From: an uncultured Oscillospiraceae bacterium
Lineage (GTDB): Bacteria; Bacillota; Clostridia; Oscillospirales; Oscillospiraceae
Direction: 5' to 3'
DNA: 7,656 bases
Assembly: GCA_934546725.1 (NCBI GenBank)
Contig: CAKTED010000061.1
Location: 1 to 7,656, forward strand
The translations under genes and the position numbers were made by a program. The notes below the pieces were generated by a model. It searched no databases. It had not been told where the DNA came from and saw nothing but the letters and a program-made list of their open reading frames with translations. Every line of letters starts with the position of its first letter. Position 1 is the first letter of the stretch. Positions 6,416 to 7,656 of the stretch are shown here, piece by piece.

Positions 6416-7485
6416 AAACAACGGAGGATAAGATAACTTTCGGACAGTTTGCGACAGTCGCGGCCATATCCGTGTTTTCGCCGGTATCGCGGCTGCTGCC
6501 AAAGGCCTCGCTGGAGATTGGCGGAAGAGGCTGCTGGGTGGCGCCTCTGATCGCGTTTGGGCCGGTGGTGCTGCTTTCGGCAGCTGCCCGCAGAGTGACG
6601 AAAGTTGGAAAAAACGGACTGGAAGGTGCGCTGGAAAGCATTCTGGGAAAGCTGGCAGGGAAAATATTTGCACTTATAATCGGCGCGTGGATCGTGTTCT
6701 ACGGAGGATTTGTGCTTCGCAGCGGAGCTGAACGCATGCTCTCTACGGTCTATGAGACGGGGAAGCTGAAGTTTTTTCTCATTTCAATGGCGGCGGTGGC
6801 CATAATCCCGGCGCTTGGAAGAGTAAGCTCGCTCTCGAGGACGGCGGAGCTGTGCATGATATTTCTGACGCTTACGCTTGCGATAATCTTCATCTTTGCC
6901 GCGCCTGATATAAAGGCGCATTATCTGCTTCCGGTGAACGTACTTGATGCGGGAAAGCTTGCGGCTTCCGCCCTGCCGGTCATCAACGTTTCCACCACAT
7001 GGGTGCTTCTGGCGTTTCTTGGCGGGCATATCAGGGAAAACAGCTTCAAAAAGAGCACAATGCTGAAATGGATATCGTTCATGCTGCTTATCGAGCTTAT
7101 GGTTTTTGTCACTACGGTCGGAGTGCTTGGGCCCGAGCTTTCAAAAAGTCAGCAGTTCCCGTTCTTTGTGATGATAAGTAATATTAATGTGCTGAATATA
7201 CTGGAGCGAATAGAGCCTGTTATTGTTATGATATGGGTCCTGACGGATTTTGTGTTTGCTTCCGCGCTGATGATGTCTTCCGCAGAGGCGTTCAGAGGCG
7301 CGCTCGGATTGAGGAAGAGAAAGCTGACGGCACTGCTGAGCGGTGCCGGAATGCTGATAGTATCTGTTGTGATTACTGACAATGCCTTCGATTTTGCGAA
7401 GCTTTCGGAGCATATCATACCGCTGGTGAATCTTGCCTTTACAGTGGGCTTTATGCCGCTTCTGCTGCTTTTCGCGAAAAAGTAA
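6412..7485 (+). CDS. gerAB: Spore germinant receptor subunit B (GerAB/APC-type permease)
   Basis: B subunit of the germinant receptor, an integral protein related to amino acid/polyamine/organocation transporters and probably the germinant-binding subunit. 357 residues with about ten hydrophobic segments, near 11-29, 41-58, 84-102, 120-136, 146-164, 187-205, 218-240, 266-290, 305-322 and 334-354. The start DKITFGQF (6-13) matches the usual GerAB opening, and QQFPFFVMISNINVLNILER (247-266) followed by IEPVIVMIWVLTDF is the family hallmark. The GTG start overlaps the gerAC stop (GTGA). GGAGG (6406-6410) is only one base before the GTG, which is unusually close, so initiation probably relies on coupling to gerAC translation. 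The conserved ITF motif so close to the N-terminus supports this start. Last gene of the operon; no terminator is visible after its stop. Confidence 0.93.
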   Translation: MKTTEDKITFGQFATVAAISVFSPVSRLLPKASLEIGGRGCWVAPLIAFGPVVLLSAAARRVTKVGKNGLEGALESILGKLAGKIFALIIGAWIVFYGGFVLRSGAERMLSTVYETGKLKFFLISMAAVAIIPALGRVSSLSRTAELCMIFLTLTLAIIFIFAAPDIKAHYLLPVNVLDAGKLAASALPVINVSTTWVLLAFLGGHIRENSFKKSTMLKWISFMLLIELMVFVTTVGVLGPELSKSQQFPFFVMISNINVLNILERIEPVIVMIWVLTDFVFASALMMSSAEAFRGALGLRKRKLTALLSGAGMLIVSVVITDNAFDFAKLSEHIIPLVNLAFTVGFMPLLLLFAKK

Positions 7486-7506
7486 ATAAAAAGGTGAAAA
7501 AAGGAG

Positions 7507-7535
7507 TTGACAAGCGGGAAGTGGTGTGGTATATT
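7507..7535 (+). promoter_or_regulatory. Strong sigma-A promoter P1 of a tandem pair (likely stable-RNA operon)
   Basis: Perfect TTGACA (7507-7512), a 17-nt spacer and TATATT (7530-7535), with TGG just before the -10 (extended -10). The start would be near 7542. It begins only 21 nt after the gerAB stop codon. Confidence 0.75.
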
Positions 7536-7599
7536 AACAAAGCGCTCGAGAGACGGCGGCGCGAGAGAGAGTTTCAAGGGAAAAAGTTGAAAAAACCTC

Positions 7600-7628
7600 T
7601 TGACAAAGCGAATCGGGTGTGCTAAGAT
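7600..7628 (+). promoter_or_regulatory. Strong sigma-A promoter P2 of a tandem pair (likely stable-RNA operon)
   Basis: Perfect TTGACA (7600-7605), a 17-nt spacer and TAAGAT (7623-7628), again with a TG-extended -10 (TGC). It shares TTGACAA, GCG and a GTGTG just before the -10 with P1, so the two look like diverged copies. The start would be near 7635. Consensus -35, tandem arrangement and GC-rich initial transcript are typical of rRNA operons. The product lies outside the window, so rRNA is inference. Confidence 0.75.
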
Positions 7629-7656
7629 AAAGACCCTTGCGTTGAGCGGGGCGTGT

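Noticed and set aside
7542..7565. Hairpin between the tandem promoters as a terminator for gerAB
   Set aside because: Only a 4-bp CTCG/CGAG pairing and no T-run follow, too weak to call.

Overview
The window looks like chromosome from a spore-forming, mid-GC member of the Firmicutes, class Clostridia, probably near the Ruminococcaceae/Oscillospirales. The evidence is a complete tricistronic gerA-type germinant receptor operon, a Bacillus-like LexA, a short Gram-positive-type CysE, strong sigma-A promoters and GGAGG-type ribosome binding sites. The lineage is inferred from gene content and composition; no database search was possible.

Layout. Positions 1-219 hold no convincing gene but contain several compensating inverted repeats, so this could be the 3' part of a structured RNA cut by the window edge. 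A near-consensus sigma-A promoter (220-248) then drives a small Cys-rich DUF2284-type protein (283-762). A two-way terminator hairpin (778-815) separates it from a convergent minus-strand block, lexA - cysE - cysS, covering 3541 down to 831. cysE and cysS overlap by 4 nt and provide serine acetylation and cysteinyl-tRNA synthesis. lexA lies 81 nt upstream of cysE, with a hairpin in the gap.

The divergent region 3542-3734 carries the lexA promoter(s), a palindrome (TGTAT-N4-ATACA) placed like a repressor operator, and the leader of gerAA. The plus strand from 3735 to 7485 encodes the germinant receptor: gerAA (multi-pass A subunit), gerAC (lipoprotein C subunit) and gerAB (permease-like B subunit), in A-C-B order and with each junction overlapping by 4 nt. 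Only about 20 nt after gerAB come two tandem sigma-A promoters with TG-extended -10 elements, typical of an rRNA or other stable-RNA operon, whose transcript would lie beyond the window.

No mobile element, CRISPR array or clearly new multi-gene system is visible. The oddest points are: the lexA frame has no ATG, GTG or TTG upstream of its 121st codon although its sequence is intact; the candidate SOS operator does not resemble the usual Gram-positive GAAC-N4-GTTC box; and the structured stretch at the left edge is unassigned.
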